From: a virus
Direction: 5' to 3' (one strand)
DNA: 28,650 bases
Virus record (IMG/VR): IMGVR_UViG_3300043396_000036
Span: 1-28,650 of that record
The position numbers and the translations under genes are program-made. The notes beneath the pieces are model-generated. The model searched no databases, was not told where the DNA came from, and saw only the letters and a list, made by a program, of their open reading frames with translations. Below are positions 10,601 through 17,018 of the stretch, one piece after another (position 1 is the first letter of the stretch; each line of letters starts with the position of its first letter).

Positions 10601-13600
10601 CTCGGCGGCAGTGTCGTAGCCGATGATGGTCTTGAACTCGTCGAACTTGCCCGTTTTTGGATCGTTCTGAGTCACCACAAACACAGGCCCGGTGTAGTCC
10701 TCGGGCGTGCCCGGCTTAATGAACACGTCGGCATGTTCGCCCGTATTGTCCACGGTGCCCTTGATGTAGCCGTAATGGTCGGACAACGCGCCCCATTCCG
10801 GGCGGCGTTTGGTGCCTGCCTCGTTTTCAATGGAGATGTCGAGGCCGCCAATCTTGGCATGGCCTTTCTTGTAGTTGCCTGCCTCTTTCTGGGCCTCGCT
10901 AGGCTCCGGCGCAGGGTTGGCCGGGCTTGTGGCGGCCTGGGCGGAGGCTTCGTCCACGGGGGCGGGCGGGGCCTCCTGCCGGGCCGTGACTTGGCTGGCT
11001 GGCACGGCCTTGGTGGTGCCATCCTCAAAGCGGACTTTGACCTTACCAAAAGCGTTGCCTGTCACCACGGCCGGGCGGCCTTCTACGGCCACGGGCTTGC
11101 TTTCGTAGTTGCTGGCCTCGCGCTTGGCCTGGGCGGCGGATTCCTTAGCCGTGAGCTTGCCGGTGATCTGGCGCTTAACGGCGGCGTGCTTCATGCCCTC
11201 GGCCTTGAGTTGCTTGGCGCGTTGTTCGGCGTCGGCCTCCATCTTGGTGATGGTTTCCACGCGCTTCTTATGAGCGGCCTCGGCCCGGGCAAGCTGGTCT
11301 TGCTGGGCGGGTGTCAGTCCTCCGCCTGCTGCTGGCTCAGGCTCAGGAGCCGCTTCTTGTGCCGGTGCTGGCGGTTGTTCTGGCACCACGGGCAGCTTCC
11401 GTGATTCCTGCATGACCTGTCCACGGATCGGCTCTGGCGATACGGCTGCTTGCGGCTGCGGCTCATTGACTGGGGCGGGCTCTGGTGTCGGCGCTGTTGC
11501 CTCGCCAGCCGTTGCGGGCTGCACAGGCATTTCAGCGGCCATTTCCGCGTTGGAGCCTGTGATGGTTTGCGAGGACTTGGGTGCTTCTGTCGCGCCAGAA
11601 ATGGTTGCAGGGGCGAGAGTCGAACTCGCTTCTGAAGATAATGAATCTCCCGTGATGACCGTTTCACTACCCTGCGGTTTTGATTCTGCGGCCTTCTCCT
11701 TGGCCTGTCCAGCCTTTTTCTTGGCGGCTGGCTTGGCTTCGGCCTCGTCGATCTGGGCTTTGCGCTCGGCTTCGTCCAGGCGGATTTGCCGGGCAAGCAG
11801 GGGCTGGCCTTCGTCGTCCAGCCATTCGGCGGCCTCGTTGCGAATGACGAGTTTGCCCTTGTAGTTTTCCACCAAAGGCGTTGTTTTTGGGGCCGGGATG
11901 ATTTTGCCGTCCTTGCTGACGAATCCCAGGGCCTCGCGCTCGCGGGCGTCCAGGCTTTCCAGGCTTGCGCCCTGGGCCACCTTGACGAGGCCGGAGGCGG
12001 CGGCCCGGGAAACGTCCTCGGTGGTGCGGTTGGTGCGCTTCACCGTGTCGGCCACGGCCTGCGGCAGCATGGCCTCGCCCGTGGGCGTGAAGGCCTTGAT
12101 TGCGCCGGCGATGTCGCCCGTCTGGGCGGGCTGGCTGATCTGGGCGGGGGCAACGGGGCCGGGCATGGGGGCCGTGGCCTGGGGCTCGGCTGACGCTTCG
12201 GGTGCGTTGCGGTCGAGGTAGCCACGCAGGCCAGAGGCACCGCCGCCTAGCACGCCGCCGACAAGGCCCGCCTCGGTGGCTTCGGCAAACACCTGTTCCA
12301 GGGGTTTGTTCGGATCGTAAGAGAGCTGGGCAATAATACCCTGCATCATCTGGTCTGACCACTCTTCAAGGGATTCATCCGCCACGCCTTCGCCCACTTG
12401 GGCCATAATGCCGCGTTTGATGGCGGCCTTGGCGAGGGCCTGCCCTTCAGGGCGAAGCAGGCTTTCCACACCTCCCGACCCCAGGGCGGTCAGCACGCCG
12501 GTAACAAGGCCGGAGGCGATGGCCGGGGCGGCCGCTTTGGCCTTGGCTTCTTCCTGACTCAAGCCCTGCTGCATGTAGGCGTCCACGGCGTCCACGAATG
12601 TCCCGCCTCCGCTTTGGGCGGCTGCGTCGATGGCGGATGCTCCCAGGGCGGCGGCCCCTGCGCCAAGCACACGGCCAGCCACGCCACCAGCGGCTAAGCT
12701 CTCCATCACGGAAGGCACGCCACCAGCCACGCTTGCCATGAATCGGCCCGCCATGTTTGTGCCCTTGCCTGCCTCGCCTGCTGCGGTCTGGTAGGCCTGG
12801 GCGCGGTCCTGCCAGTAACGGGCGTAGTCCAAGGCGGTGTCGGAGTTGGTGAGGCCCGCGATTGCGCCGAGCCAGCCGGACGGAAGGCCTGCGGTGGAGC
12901 CCAGGAACTTCATCACGGCGGCATTGAGCGCCCCGCCTTCCTTCATGGAGGCGTTAAACTGCTCCATGCGTTCCACGTCGTTCCCCTTAGTGTTCTTGTC
13001 CAGCCACTCGGCAAACGAGGAGTTTTTGCGCAGATTCTTCAGGGCCTCGGCGGCCACTGGCCCGGCAAGCTCGGCCCGCATGGCTTTGGCGCGTTCCTTG
13101 GCTTCTGGCGTGGTGTCGGCCTCGTCCACGGCGGCGTTGTAGGCCTCGGGGTCGAGGAGTAGGCCAGGATTCACCGTCACGTTGCCGTCTGGAAGCACGC
13201 GGGCTTTTTCGTTCAGTGGCTTGGCCGTTTCCGGGTCGCGGTGCGGGTTGCTCCAGTCAAGTTGGCGGTAAGTCTGCAAGGCCTGCTTGGCCTCGGCCGG
13301 GTCAAGGCCATGCTTGGCAGCCTCCTGGTTGAGGCGCAAGAAATCCTCTTTCGTCCAGTCGTCCGAATACATTTCCTTGGCCCATGTGTCGTAAAGCGGC
13401 TTGGCCTTCTCCAGCACGGCGGCTTTTTCGTGCGGGTAGAGCAAGTCGGGTTCTCCGGTCTGGCTGGCCCAGTCCTCGGCGGTCATGGCTTCTTCGGCCT
13501 GGGCCTGCCAGTAGGCCCGTTCCTTGGCGATTTTGGCCTTGGCCTCGGGCGTGGTGGCCTGCTGCTCGGCCTTGTTCAGGCCTTCAATGAGGCTTTCCGT

Positions 13601-15166
13601 GTCCCTTGCCCCTGCCCTATCGCCTTCCGGCTCGCCGGGCTGGCCGATGAAGCGGGGCTGCTGGATGCCCATGCGGTCCAGGCGGTCGAAGGCTTCCACC
13701 ATCAAGGCCCGGCCCGGGCTGTCGGAACTGCGGCTGCTGGGTGCGGGAATGCCTGCGGCCTTGGCCTCTTCGACCATCTGCTTCTGCATCTCGCCCCATT
13801 TGCCTTCAAGCGGGCGTGCCCACTGGTTGTTCCGGCGGTCCATCTCCGCCCCGGCGGCGGCCAGCACTTCGCGGCGGTCCTGCGAGGCCTTGAGAGCGCC
13901 CTGGGCCGATGTCACGGCCTCGGCGTTCCAGTCGTCGTAATCGGCCATCTCGGCCTCAAGCTGGGCCTGCTGGTCGTCAAGCGCCTGCTTCTGCTCCAGG
14001 CTAAGGCCTTGGGCCTCGGCGGCCTGCCGTTCGGCCATGAAGGCGGCGTGCTTCTGCTCAAGGTCGGCCCGGCCCTTGGCGACAAGTTCAAGGGTGCCCT
14101 GGGCTTCCGTCTCCTGTTCGGTGATGATGTCTGCCTGTGCTTGGGCCTCGGCGGCAAGATCGGCGTCCGGCAGTTTGGCGAGGCTGGCGGCCTTGCCTGC
14201 CTTCCAGGCGTCCGGGTCGAGCATCTGCTCTTTCAGGTCGAGGGCGCGGAGCTTCAGTTCTTTGGCTTTGGCCTCGGCATCCTTGGCGGGCTTCACTTTG
14301 TCGCGCAAAGAAAGGTAGCTCTGCGCCGTGGCTTTGGCAGCGTTCTGTTCTTCGTCGGCGCTGTCGGGTGCGTTGGCAAGCTCCTGGGCGGCGGTGTCGA
14401 GGTCTTTGCCTGCGGCGAAGGATTCCAGAGAGGAAACGGCGGCATCGTAGGCGGCGGACTCTTCCGGGCTGGCCTTGGGCGCGGTCAGGCTCAGGCGGTC
14501 GGCGTCAATGTCGAGCTTGTCGGCCTGGGCCTTCAGCTTCTTCACGGCGGCAGCCTCGGCCAGTTTGTCGGCCTTCTCCTGCTTGGATTTGGCCCATTCC
14601 TCATCACTTTGGACTGGCACCGGGCGGCCTGCCACGCGGTCCCAATTGTAGGGGCGTTTCTCCTGGGCGTATTGCAGGCGCAGGTTCTCGGCCTCGCGCT
14701 TGGCGGCCTGTTCTTTGGCCTTCTTCTCGGCCTCGGGGTCGGCTCCTAGCTCGCGCTCGCCAACACCGGGCACCACAGCAAAGAGCTTGCCGTCACGGGC
14801 GACCTTGCGGGCCGTCTCAAACGCGGAGCGCAGGCCGGTAGGCTTGCTCGGGTCGGCCTGGAACGGCTCGCCTGTGCCTGGATCGACAAACAGGTTAGAG
14901 CGTCCCGGCACCTTGACGATCTGGCCGGACTGCGTGGCTGGCTTGACGTAAGTGCCGTCTGGCAGCTTCACCTTGTCGATCACTTCGCCGGTCTCTAGGA
15001 CGCCCGCCTCTTCTTCGCTTTGGCTGGCTCGCGGAGAGGCCCGGCGGCCCACACGGCTTTGGCTGGTTCCGGCGAAAGACAAGGCGGCCGGGTAGTTGCC
15101 GGGAGTTTCGGCGAATTGCTGGAGGCGGCGAGGGTTGCGGAGGAGCGAGGCGAGGCCGTTGGACAT
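1622..15166 (-). CDS. Giant polyvalent protein: InPase-like, two zincins, ART-like, LPD38-like (4,514 aa)
   Basis: One uninterrupted frame of 4,514 codons. Residues about 130-560 are Ala/Lys/Glu coiled coil. Residues about 800-985 hold Gly/Ala-rich hydrophobic stretches that could enter a membrane. A Ser/Thr/Pro linker at 1164-1189 coincides with a tRNA cloverleaf. Residues about 1430-1555 match the InPase domain of polyvalent proteins (GNYKKGH, HYGYIKGT, DVFI, DEFK). A zincin follows with HEFIHE at 1867-1872 and a later HEW as possible third ligand. Residues about 2570-3110 resemble the conserved LPD/zincin block (FGEKIFGARKD, DAFGFRGVQFGNW, HEWFH at 2947-2951). Residues about 3120-3360 look like the polyvalent ADP-ribosyltransferase (WLHGT, VTYDESGNVIPLSQRFNP). 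A helix-turn-helix-like segment lies near 3685-3715. The C-terminal part from about 3840 resembles LPD38 and includes a hydrophobic segment near 4163. Such proteins are thought to be packaged and injected. The start is chosen because a promoter ends 6 nt before it. Domain names are recalled, not searched. Confidence 0.93.
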   Translation of the reverse strand: MSNGLASLLRNPRRLQQFAETPGNYPAALSFAGTSQSRVGRRASPRASQSEEEAGVLETGEVIDKVKLPDGTYVKPATQSGQIVKVPGRSNLFVDPGTGEPFQADPSKPTGLRSAFETARKVARDGKLFAVVPGVGERELGADPEAEKKAKEQAAKREAENLRLQYAQEKRPYNWDRVAGRPVPVQSDEEWAKSKQEKADKLAEAAAVKKLKAQADKLDIDADRLSLTAPKASPEESAAYDAAVSSLESFAAGKDLDTAAQELANAPDSADEEQNAAKATAQSYLSLRDKVKPAKDAEAKAKELKLRALDLKEQMLDPDAWKAGKAASLAKLPDADLAAEAQAQADIITEQETEAQGTLELVAKGRADLEQKHAAFMAERQAAEAQGLSLEQKQALDDQQAQLEAEMADYDDWNAEAVTSAQGALKASQDRREVLAAAGAEMDRRNNQWARPLEGKWGEMQKQMVEEAKAAGIPAPSSRSSDSPGRALMVEAFDRLDRMGIQQPRFIGQPGEPEGDRAGARDTESLIEGLNKAEQQATTPEAKAKIAKERAYWQAQAEEAMTAEDWASQTGEPDLLYPHEKAAVLEKAKPLYDTWAKEMYSDDWTKEDFLRLNQEAAKHGLDPAEAKQALQTYRQLDWSNPHRDPETAKPLNEKARVLPDGNVTVNPGLLLDPEAYNAAVDEADTTPEAKERAKAMRAELAGPVAAEALKNLRKNSSFAEWLDKNTKGNDVERMEQFNASMKEGGALNAAVMKFLGSTAGLPSGWLGAIAGLTNSDTALDYARYWQDRAQAYQTAAGEAGKGTNMAGRFMASVAGGVPSVMESLAAGGVAGRVLGAGAAALGASAIDAAAQSGGGTFVDAVDAYMQQGLSQEEAKAKAAAPAIASGLVTGVLTALGSGGVESLLRPEGQALAKAAIKRGIMAQVGEGVADESLEEWSDQMMQGIIAQLSYDPNKPLEQVFAEATEAGLVGGVLGGGASGLRGYLDRNAPEASAEPQATAPMPGPVAPAQISQPAQTGDIAGAIKAFTPTGEAMLPQAVADTVKRTNRTTEDVSRAAASGLVKVAQGASLESLDAREREALGFVSKDGKIIPAPKTTPLVENYKGKLVIRNEAAEWLDDEGQPLLARQIRLDEAERKAQIDEAEAKPAAKKKAGQAKEKAAESKPQGSETVITGDSLSSEASSTLAPATISGATEAPKSSQTITGSNAEMAAEMPVQPATAGEATAPTPEPAPVNEPQPQAAVSPEPIRGQVMQESRKLPVVPEQPPAPAQEAAPEPEPAAGGGLTPAQQDQLARAEAAHKKRVETITKMEADAEQRAKQLKAEGMKHAAVKRQITGKLTAKESAAQAKREASNYESKPVAVEGRPAVVTGNAFGKVKVRFEDGTTKAVPASQVTARQEAPPAPVDEASAQAATSPANPAPEPSEAQKEAGNYKKGHAKIGGLDISIENEAGTKRRPEWGALSDHYGYIKGTVDNTGEHADVFIKPGTPEDYTGPVFVVTQNDPKTGKFDEFKTIIGYDTAAEAELAYRANYTADWQGFGGIQEMSLDEFKAGLADMTAREKAAREPGQPVSQAGQAVSEPAPATPLAKAKAYVESQIAQAKARITEIDAALTDWKSRRYKSTQGTEVINDKNPANFFGVKEVNLGSLNEKKRAARIRALEDEKTQLESKLKADTRELQKIEDQIAEQSPQQPTTDETIEQLIQQAKDAGLGEAQTTGGNVQKTQAGVDQTEGETRRSAADTRRDGGKLESQSAPNVPLAKAKAAIADYTAKAKAEKAAAKTQEAKNAANRKIVGAAWLAKRLEAFDGVVEYEVAKEDNGKPIEGMMVKPTLKGGLLVINPEGLIDLLSRNNLGKDALYKAIDKFLVHEFIHEAALSRLSKRRILDLYNALTPEAKAASRRLYLAQAGEGQGELDEFQAAHEWFAQLVEARMSGEISNQALIEASDDPAFRDKLAALFREFVAALRDIAGLVKDPAMAEQIRAEADAVEAAVRQMAEKAGLAERPQAETAEESTPGIPEEGKYSVYAMKDRWLVQQSDKRGFGDHIFDSKEKAVKESLRKQERDRKNAEFSAKQEAAAKTAQEAEEARMKPLNDYLDSLGLSAMQRGKLKAALDASTAKQSQSTGKLYQGPRFNAIQEMVADGFRAESEQVPAIKELTGKRLNRMDMRQEQEYERRRKEAGTTTQYSLTLPSGSMFVVTKAEHDYAKWLAERQAPAPAQPAEQAAQAGQETDKSELQTGDYVRVNGKGPVFRIESIGNDGWVYLANGQGSYAPEDAAKLLVKSAADAAEKEAPKGGFPGMAKEPPASLPASVTPSQAEAVADSPAQAEAKVEEHVQDVAKEAGARPAKDIKAELVLALGQAIKNAETGVATQAKITIQIPGDGTFTLLNTAPQLKDLLKRVRALDVKDSAKPEKAGLAKSDKSTFDLEWGTEASYLTALDQYKDYNLHNADDLEKNPDQKIPDGHTYLGSRTYRKTLVPVVQAWKRTTQEKGNPTWGQLRDWLEMRAKQAATAADIEWTPPGRPAPPVTAQPPAVQAAGKAEAQPASQATAAEAWQGREEAADKPPVGKITDFGEKIFGARKDVWGKFKRIMDQAFPESYDDVTLSRNVPEPDYEAAIEAGVSVDDLALLKAIRDNLPPKPKKSWKLKSWGDAVKFLHQLTQDLIAGKGIDPAVLTGLERTQRLSGLSNAIKLYKYLGYPLFTKAKGWTVANWDVGYYKGQKLDKFTPATIATKDERSTDMLVLRVGEEAWREVAEMIKITLAGQPAETPKAKEAKKLPFAVWQDRRTGQYFVGIRGINGVVRLKTGFPDVKAARQHLADNRADLEAMWQGMKEHPEYRRTVNEPRQGPARRDGDVSPQMFQDAFGFRGVQFGNWVESDRRQTDLNQAYDALMDLAEALGVPPKAMSLDGSLGLAFGARGVSKYKAHYEPGEVVINLTKKTGPGSLAHEWFHAFDNYFARLDDTGATKARALDKYATTQKPAAAPKNMRPEVWQAFRQIATTLKTGPFAERSATLDDARSKPYYSTLVEKSARAFEKYIADRLLGKDITNDYLVNIVKDESPALPTSAEMADGIQAAYDNLFNILDSVPTETGVMLRNPPATPTPLPADEGAQSGLANPPGGQAAVTPAQDAEYMAAVEAGDMAKAQRMVDEAAKAAGAMLNEEGSVKFWLHGTAQELDGNEINLANAGRSGFTKHDLFFLTDSPVEAVAYTGSDDLISWDELYEHANFGKMAEGELDADRQTPYIANNGDGYVYVFYAFPKKLGKIDGGAKGQVFGGDGIPYAKLNPEAERMIDSGDADAVMLQNVNVTLLNTSWPTDHLLVRNGSLVKSADPVTYDESGNVIPLSQRFNPASPSILYNPPGPARQSDEAQAAELEEAANEAVREAGEILRDLQQQGEQEARAKAKDEAARLALANDPKAVRAIGEGEKIDARNPSLIFKNPAARRFYQAILVARAELGMRTYISDKELQDFARKQFNSDPEGVYEWALDKADEGESLNDEEQAVLFELFDRAQADDSPFINRPGFDQEMVKLGHYIRESRGTTGRMLRYGRDRVETPQQRWKRAFYHIKGPDSKQAAMLRIAPSAREKARRIAELEDQLSKASAARRADIEAALAKAKRQKSRAEVLEEITAENERLMDNIIDKMGGVTRDDIMHSPLERYGLQTAILDLPAVREALGKFDNGRDIMRLAFRGFSNEHIAGALQIPEGDVADFIKQANDAIIRPAVTEQVKAGKTFGDWIKSGLDILARKTGLRQPPSTRPLENWRTLITGKRQTLDEVTAEVNRVMGYALQSQKARDSKKLMSKVINTPTGQRVRVFVPFDPDDATNYYSFAREYSAAKANVFDKFYEYWINWPLLSGPQTQVVNFTGNAAQVAWHYTGQRLAEATLNSLVYHDPNSAQLREFWHIMKGFWKSIGPALDMARQSFLTEGDTVRHKFLNEPLQIDIVDGDIDKVGGIRAAVGGKLGRLNRLPGRVLRWTDSFFKTAVLYAEASAVAYRKAHASAKAQGLKGQARRDFIDTEIDNTLKDPQSPVWADVMDTAEELLFQDDNVATAIVDTMLGGYRGVNAFEKALAEAKASGNSKTVAVLNAMIAGAKAVNRIMRFIFPFQRTPTNIIRVGLRKGGGSAIVGLYHLLHGGWLKYKDGTPMLESYTKAMQIKDLSETGIAVMGWLMLASMFEGDDDDEKKPFLIVGSRPSSRQGYPEKQAFLNKYGGESSFVWQDSKGNVIASKSFGRYEPIGTLLTTWVDAYRNFQEVRRRQKAGEAASFKTYMLSSFVSGLENKSFLQGLSNIMEWIRDIEERRENPDVDANTKLFLRNVVPNIIKQPMRNWDEVVRETKTAGAGYSALPNPALSPKLPTFAAEPKISTTGQKMRKDLSAPARLLFPANTVVTPQPDALLYRANRLNPTAAKWPSGIQRDEFFYRAPGAKPKTPGYHVPIEDAAGKRRFAEMVGQEYTKEVRNYVASLPPALKARPGPEQIEGLAKAMTEARKKARILYGLQKPKTPAITTSNK
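9879..10414. repeat. 20-bp direct repeats flanking an AT-rich insert in the giant gene
   Basis: The identical 20-mer GCCTTGGCCTTGGCTAGGGG occurs at 9879-9898 and 10395-10414 on the plus strand. In the protein it encodes the motif PLAKAKA at both borders. The 496 bp between the copies are visibly poorer in G+C than the flanks and encode a charged coiled coil plus a Gln/Thr-rich linker. The copies would allow gain or loss of the cassette by homologous recombination without breaking the frame, since the repeat-to-repeat distance of 516 bp is a multiple of three. Confidence 0.85.
11602..11676 (-). tRNA. tRNA-like cloverleaf with CAU anticodon and encoded CCA, inside the giant ORF
   Basis: On the minus strand, in the sense direction of the giant gene, 75 nt fold as a standard tRNA. 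The acceptor stem is GCAGGG/CCCTGC below a C1.A72 mismatch. T8 and A9 follow. The D stem is GTGA/TCAC with a GG-containing 8-nt loop. The anticodon stem is GGAGA/TCTTC (one G.U) with loop TTCATTA, giving T33 and anticodon CAT. The variable loop is AGAA. The T stem is GCGAG/CTCGC with loop TTCGACT, which fits TTCRANY. Discriminator A is followed by CCA. The C1.A72 mismatch is the bacterial initiator signature, but the GGG/CCC anticodon pairs of initiators are absent, the D stem is elongator-like, and T37 is unusual. It is translated as residues 1164-1189. No separate promoter is seen. It could be a functional tRNA processed from the mRNA, a relic captured by the ORF, or a tRNA mimic. Confidence 0.72.
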
Positions 15167-15294
15167 TCGGCATTTTTAGCCTTCGCCCGCTCAAACGTCA
15201 ATGCCACTTTCACGTCCCCTGTGCAAACACAGCAGCCCGCCCAAAGCTCTTTACCCCACCGATCCCAGCAGGTCTGGCAGATTGGCCGGGCCAT
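14995..15294 (-). CDS. Small cysteine-rich hypothetical protein overlapping the start of the giant gene
   Basis: The ATG lies 3 nt after the stop of the preceding gene, so coupled translation is possible. The first 30 residues contain CQTCWDRWGKELWAGCCVC, a zinc-ribbon-like spacing of cysteines. The last 57 codons overlap the giant gene in another frame, and that part is Pro/Ser/Arg-rich as expected of a shadow. The gene would fill the otherwise empty 130 bp between its neighbours. It may be real, truncated, or chance; I favour uncertain. Confidence 0.3.
   Translation of the reverse strand: MARPICQTCWDRWGKELWAGCCVCTGDVKVALTFERAKAKNAECPTASPRSSATLAASSNSPKLPATTRPPCLSPEPAKAVWAAGPLREPAKAKKRRAS
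15173..15201 (-). promoter_or_regulatory. Promoter of the giant gene
   Basis: Minus strand: TTGACG (15201-15196), 17 bp, TAAAAA (15178-15173), then 6 nt to the ATG at 15166. The -10 ends so close to the ATG that transcription would start at or next to it, giving a leaderless mRNA. This fixes the start of the giant gene and lets it be expressed apart from the upstream operon. Confidence 0.6.
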
Positions 15295-15297
15295 GGC

Positions 15298-15951
15298 TTA
15301 CTTGGCAGAGGCGGCAAGGCGTTTCTTGGCCTCGGGGTCGCCCGCCAGCCATTTGCCAACTCCGCCGTAGAACTTGCGGCCCTTTTCGACTTCGTTGCCA
15401 ATGTATGTTCCAAGCCTGGAATACGAGCCGCCTACGGTGCGCTTGGCAGCCTTGGCGGCGGCGGCGATGCCTGATCCGGCCTTGCTCGCCAGGATTCCGG
15501 CCCCTTGAGCCAGCTTGACCGGGCCGGGCGTGGCGTCGGCGATGTCGCGCTTGTGCTCGGCTTCACGGGCAATCTTGTTCTCGGCCTCCTGTTTGGCATC
15601 AGCCTTGGCCTTTGTCTCGGCAATTTCCCTTTGGCGCACGCTTTCAGGGCGGCGGGTTGCCAGATGCTCGGCAATCATGCGCTTGGCGTTGGCGATGCGT
15701 TCCTTCCCCTCTTCCTCGGCTGTTTTTGCCACCGGGGCGGGCTTGGCCTCCGGCTTTTTGGCTGGGGCAGGCGCAGGCTTGGCCGGGCTGGCATGATCGG
15801 CGGCCTTGGGCATGGCGGCCACCTGCCGGGCGGGCTCAGGCGCAGGCTTGGGGGCTTCGGGCGTGTAGCTGGCGTAGGCGTTGCTGCGCTTCTGGCGCTG
15901 GGCGGCGCTTTTGAACCATTCGGCGGCGGGCTTTCCTTCAATCGTAGCCAT
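15298..15951 (-). CDS. Hypothetical Ala/Lys/Pro-rich protein, probably virion-associated (217 aa)
   Basis: Residues 1-30 include WFKSAAQRQKRSNAY. Residues about 33-75 are a Pro/Ala/Lys linker. A charged coiled coil rich in Ala, Lys and Glu follows to about residue 135. The C-terminal 70 residues alternate Gly/Ala-rich helices with basic patches (GILASKAGSGIAAAAKAAK, RLGTYIGNEVEKGRKFYGG). No family is recognised. It sits between the terminase and the giant gene with two other low-complexity proteins, the position in which podoviruses often keep internal or ejection proteins, so a virion role is inferred only from context and composition. The ATG follows TCCCCTA with no Shine-Dalgarno sequence. 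It lies 19 nt after the stop of the upstream gene, suggesting one operon. Confidence 0.75.
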   Translation of the reverse strand: MATIEGKPAAEWFKSAAQRQKRSNAYASYTPEAPKPAPEPARQVAAMPKAADHASPAKPAPAPAKKPEAKPAPVAKTAEEEGKERIANAKRMIAEHLATRRPESVRQREIAETKAKADAKQEAENKIAREAEHKRDIADATPGPVKLAQGAGILASKAGSGIAAAAKAAKRTVGGSYSRLGTYIGNEVEKGRKFYGGVGKWLAGDPEAKKRLAASAK

Positions 15952-15970
15952 TAGGGGAGTGCGTGAGAGG

Positions 15971-16459
15971 TTACTGGATGACGAATGTTCCGCGCCTGCG
16001 GGCCTTGCGGGCCATGTCGATAAGGCCGGACGGCGAGGCCATGCCCACGATGTCGGCTACGCGCTGATCGGCTGGGCGCTGGTAGTTCAAGGGTGTCGAG
16101 CGAACGGGCTTGGGAGGCACATACTGGTAAGGCTTGGCGTTGTCTCCTGCATACCCGACGTTCACGCCTTTGTGGATGTTCCCAGAGGAATCCATCTGGT
16201 ATTCGTTCTGCCCGTTCTGGTTGTAGGCTTCCCGGGTGGCGTCAAATGTGCCTGCGGCCTTGGCCTCGGCGATTCTTTGGGCGCGAAGCCTCGCAGAGGC
16301 AAGGCTAGGATTCCATCCCTCCGCGATTCTTTGATTTGCTCGCGCCCGGGCTTGATCCGCCCCTCCTTGAGCGATACGGCTGTAACCGAGAATCTGGCGG
16401 CGCGGAGCCGAATCAATGCGTGGAAGACTGCGGTAGCCTTGGTCGTCGTAGCGTGCCAT
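15971..16459 (-). CDS. Hypothetical Arg/Gln-rich protein (162 aa)
   Basis: The start is placed at the ATG of MARYDDQGYRSL because it lies just after the upstream gene's stop; an in-frame ATG 14 codons earlier would overlap that gene. The middle is an Arg/Ala-rich helix (ARLRAQRIAEAKAAGT), followed by an Asn/Gln/Gly-rich segment and a Pro/Tyr-rich segment (PYQYVPPKPVRS). No family is recognised. The leader is TTACCACCACA, C/A-rich with no Shine-Dalgarno sequence, as in several neighbours. Context between TerL and the giant gene suggests a structural or ejection accessory. Confidence 0.7.
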   Translation of the reverse strand: MARYDDQGYRSLPRIDSAPRRQILGYSRIAQGGADQARARANQRIAEGWNPSLASARLRAQRIAEAKAAGTFDATREAYNQNGQNEYQMDSSGNIHKGVNVGYAGDNAKPYQYVPPKPVRSTPLNYQRPADQRVADIVGMASPSGLIDMARKARRRGTFVIQ

Positions 16460-16473
16460 TGTGGTGGTAAGGG

Positions 16474-16983
16474 TTAGGCTTGGCGTTTGGGCATGGCCCA
16501 TTTTGGAACGGATGGCGTTACGGTCTTAGCCATGTCAAGCTGCTGCTGTGCAGCCATCACGTCGGGGTTTGCGGCCACCCTGGCGTTGGCAAGGCCCTGC
16601 TGGGCTTTCCGGCGGGCGGCTGCATTGGCGGCGGCCAAGCCTCCCGTGGCGGCGTTCAGGCTCATGCCTCGGCGGCCCATGCCCCCACGGGCAATGCCTC
16701 CGCCCGGTGCCCGGCGGCTTCCGGCTTGTGACAGGGCGAACTGAAAGGCGTTCTGGCCTGCCTGCCGGTTCTGTTCGGCCTCGAAGTTTTGCGCGTCGGC
16801 TTCGACCTCGGCGTTAGCGAGGTTTTGCTGGGTGGTGACTTGCTTCTGAAGCTGGTTCGTCATCACAGACCGTTGTTTGGCCTGGAGTTGCTGCCCCTCG
16901 GGGGAGGCAACGTCAACGTATGCGCCTGTTACAGGGTCCATGACCTGCACGCCTGATCCGCCGGTTGATGCCCAAGTATTCAT
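16474..16983 (-). CDS. Hypothetical Ala/Gln-rich protein, possible internal virion protein (169 aa)
   Basis: Starts MNTWASTGGSGVQVMDPVTG, then a long helical Gln/Ala/Asn-rich stretch (residues about 30-85), a Gly/Arg-rich segment (APGGGIARGGMGRRGM), and a second Ala-rich helix. The alternation of Ala/Gln helices and Gly-rich hydrophobic parts recalls the small internal core proteins of T7-like podoviruses, but I see no diagnostic motif and treat that as a guess. It begins 35 nt after the TerL stop, so it is probably cotranscribed. No Shine-Dalgarno sequence is present. Confidence 0.72.
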   Translation of the reverse strand: MNTWASTGGSGVQVMDPVTGAYVDVASPEGQQLQAKQRSVMTNQLQKQVTTQQNLANAEVEADAQNFEAEQNRQAGQNAFQFALSQAGSRRAPGGGIARGGMGRRGMSLNAATGGLAAANAAARRKAQQGLANARVAANPDVMAAQQQLDMAKTVTPSVPKWAMPKRQA

Positions 16984-17018
16984 TATTTCATGGAGTGGTG
17001 AAGTGGAGGGTTGAAATG

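Noticed and set aside
13241-14749. Plus-strand open frame of 502 codons opposite the giant gene
   Set aside because: Composition is Gly/Leu/Val/His-rich, as expected of the antisense of Ala/Lys/Glu-rich coiled coil; it has no promoter or ribosome site. It and the other long plus-strand frames at 423-1151 and 10442-11404 are shadows of GC-rich coding sequence.
14895-15194. Minus-strand frame starting just upstream of the giant gene (ATG at 15194 or an ATG in the -10/ATG interval)
   Set aside because: Arg/Pro-rich shadow in another frame. The promoter spacing and the protein-like sequence both favour the ATG at 15166 for the giant gene.
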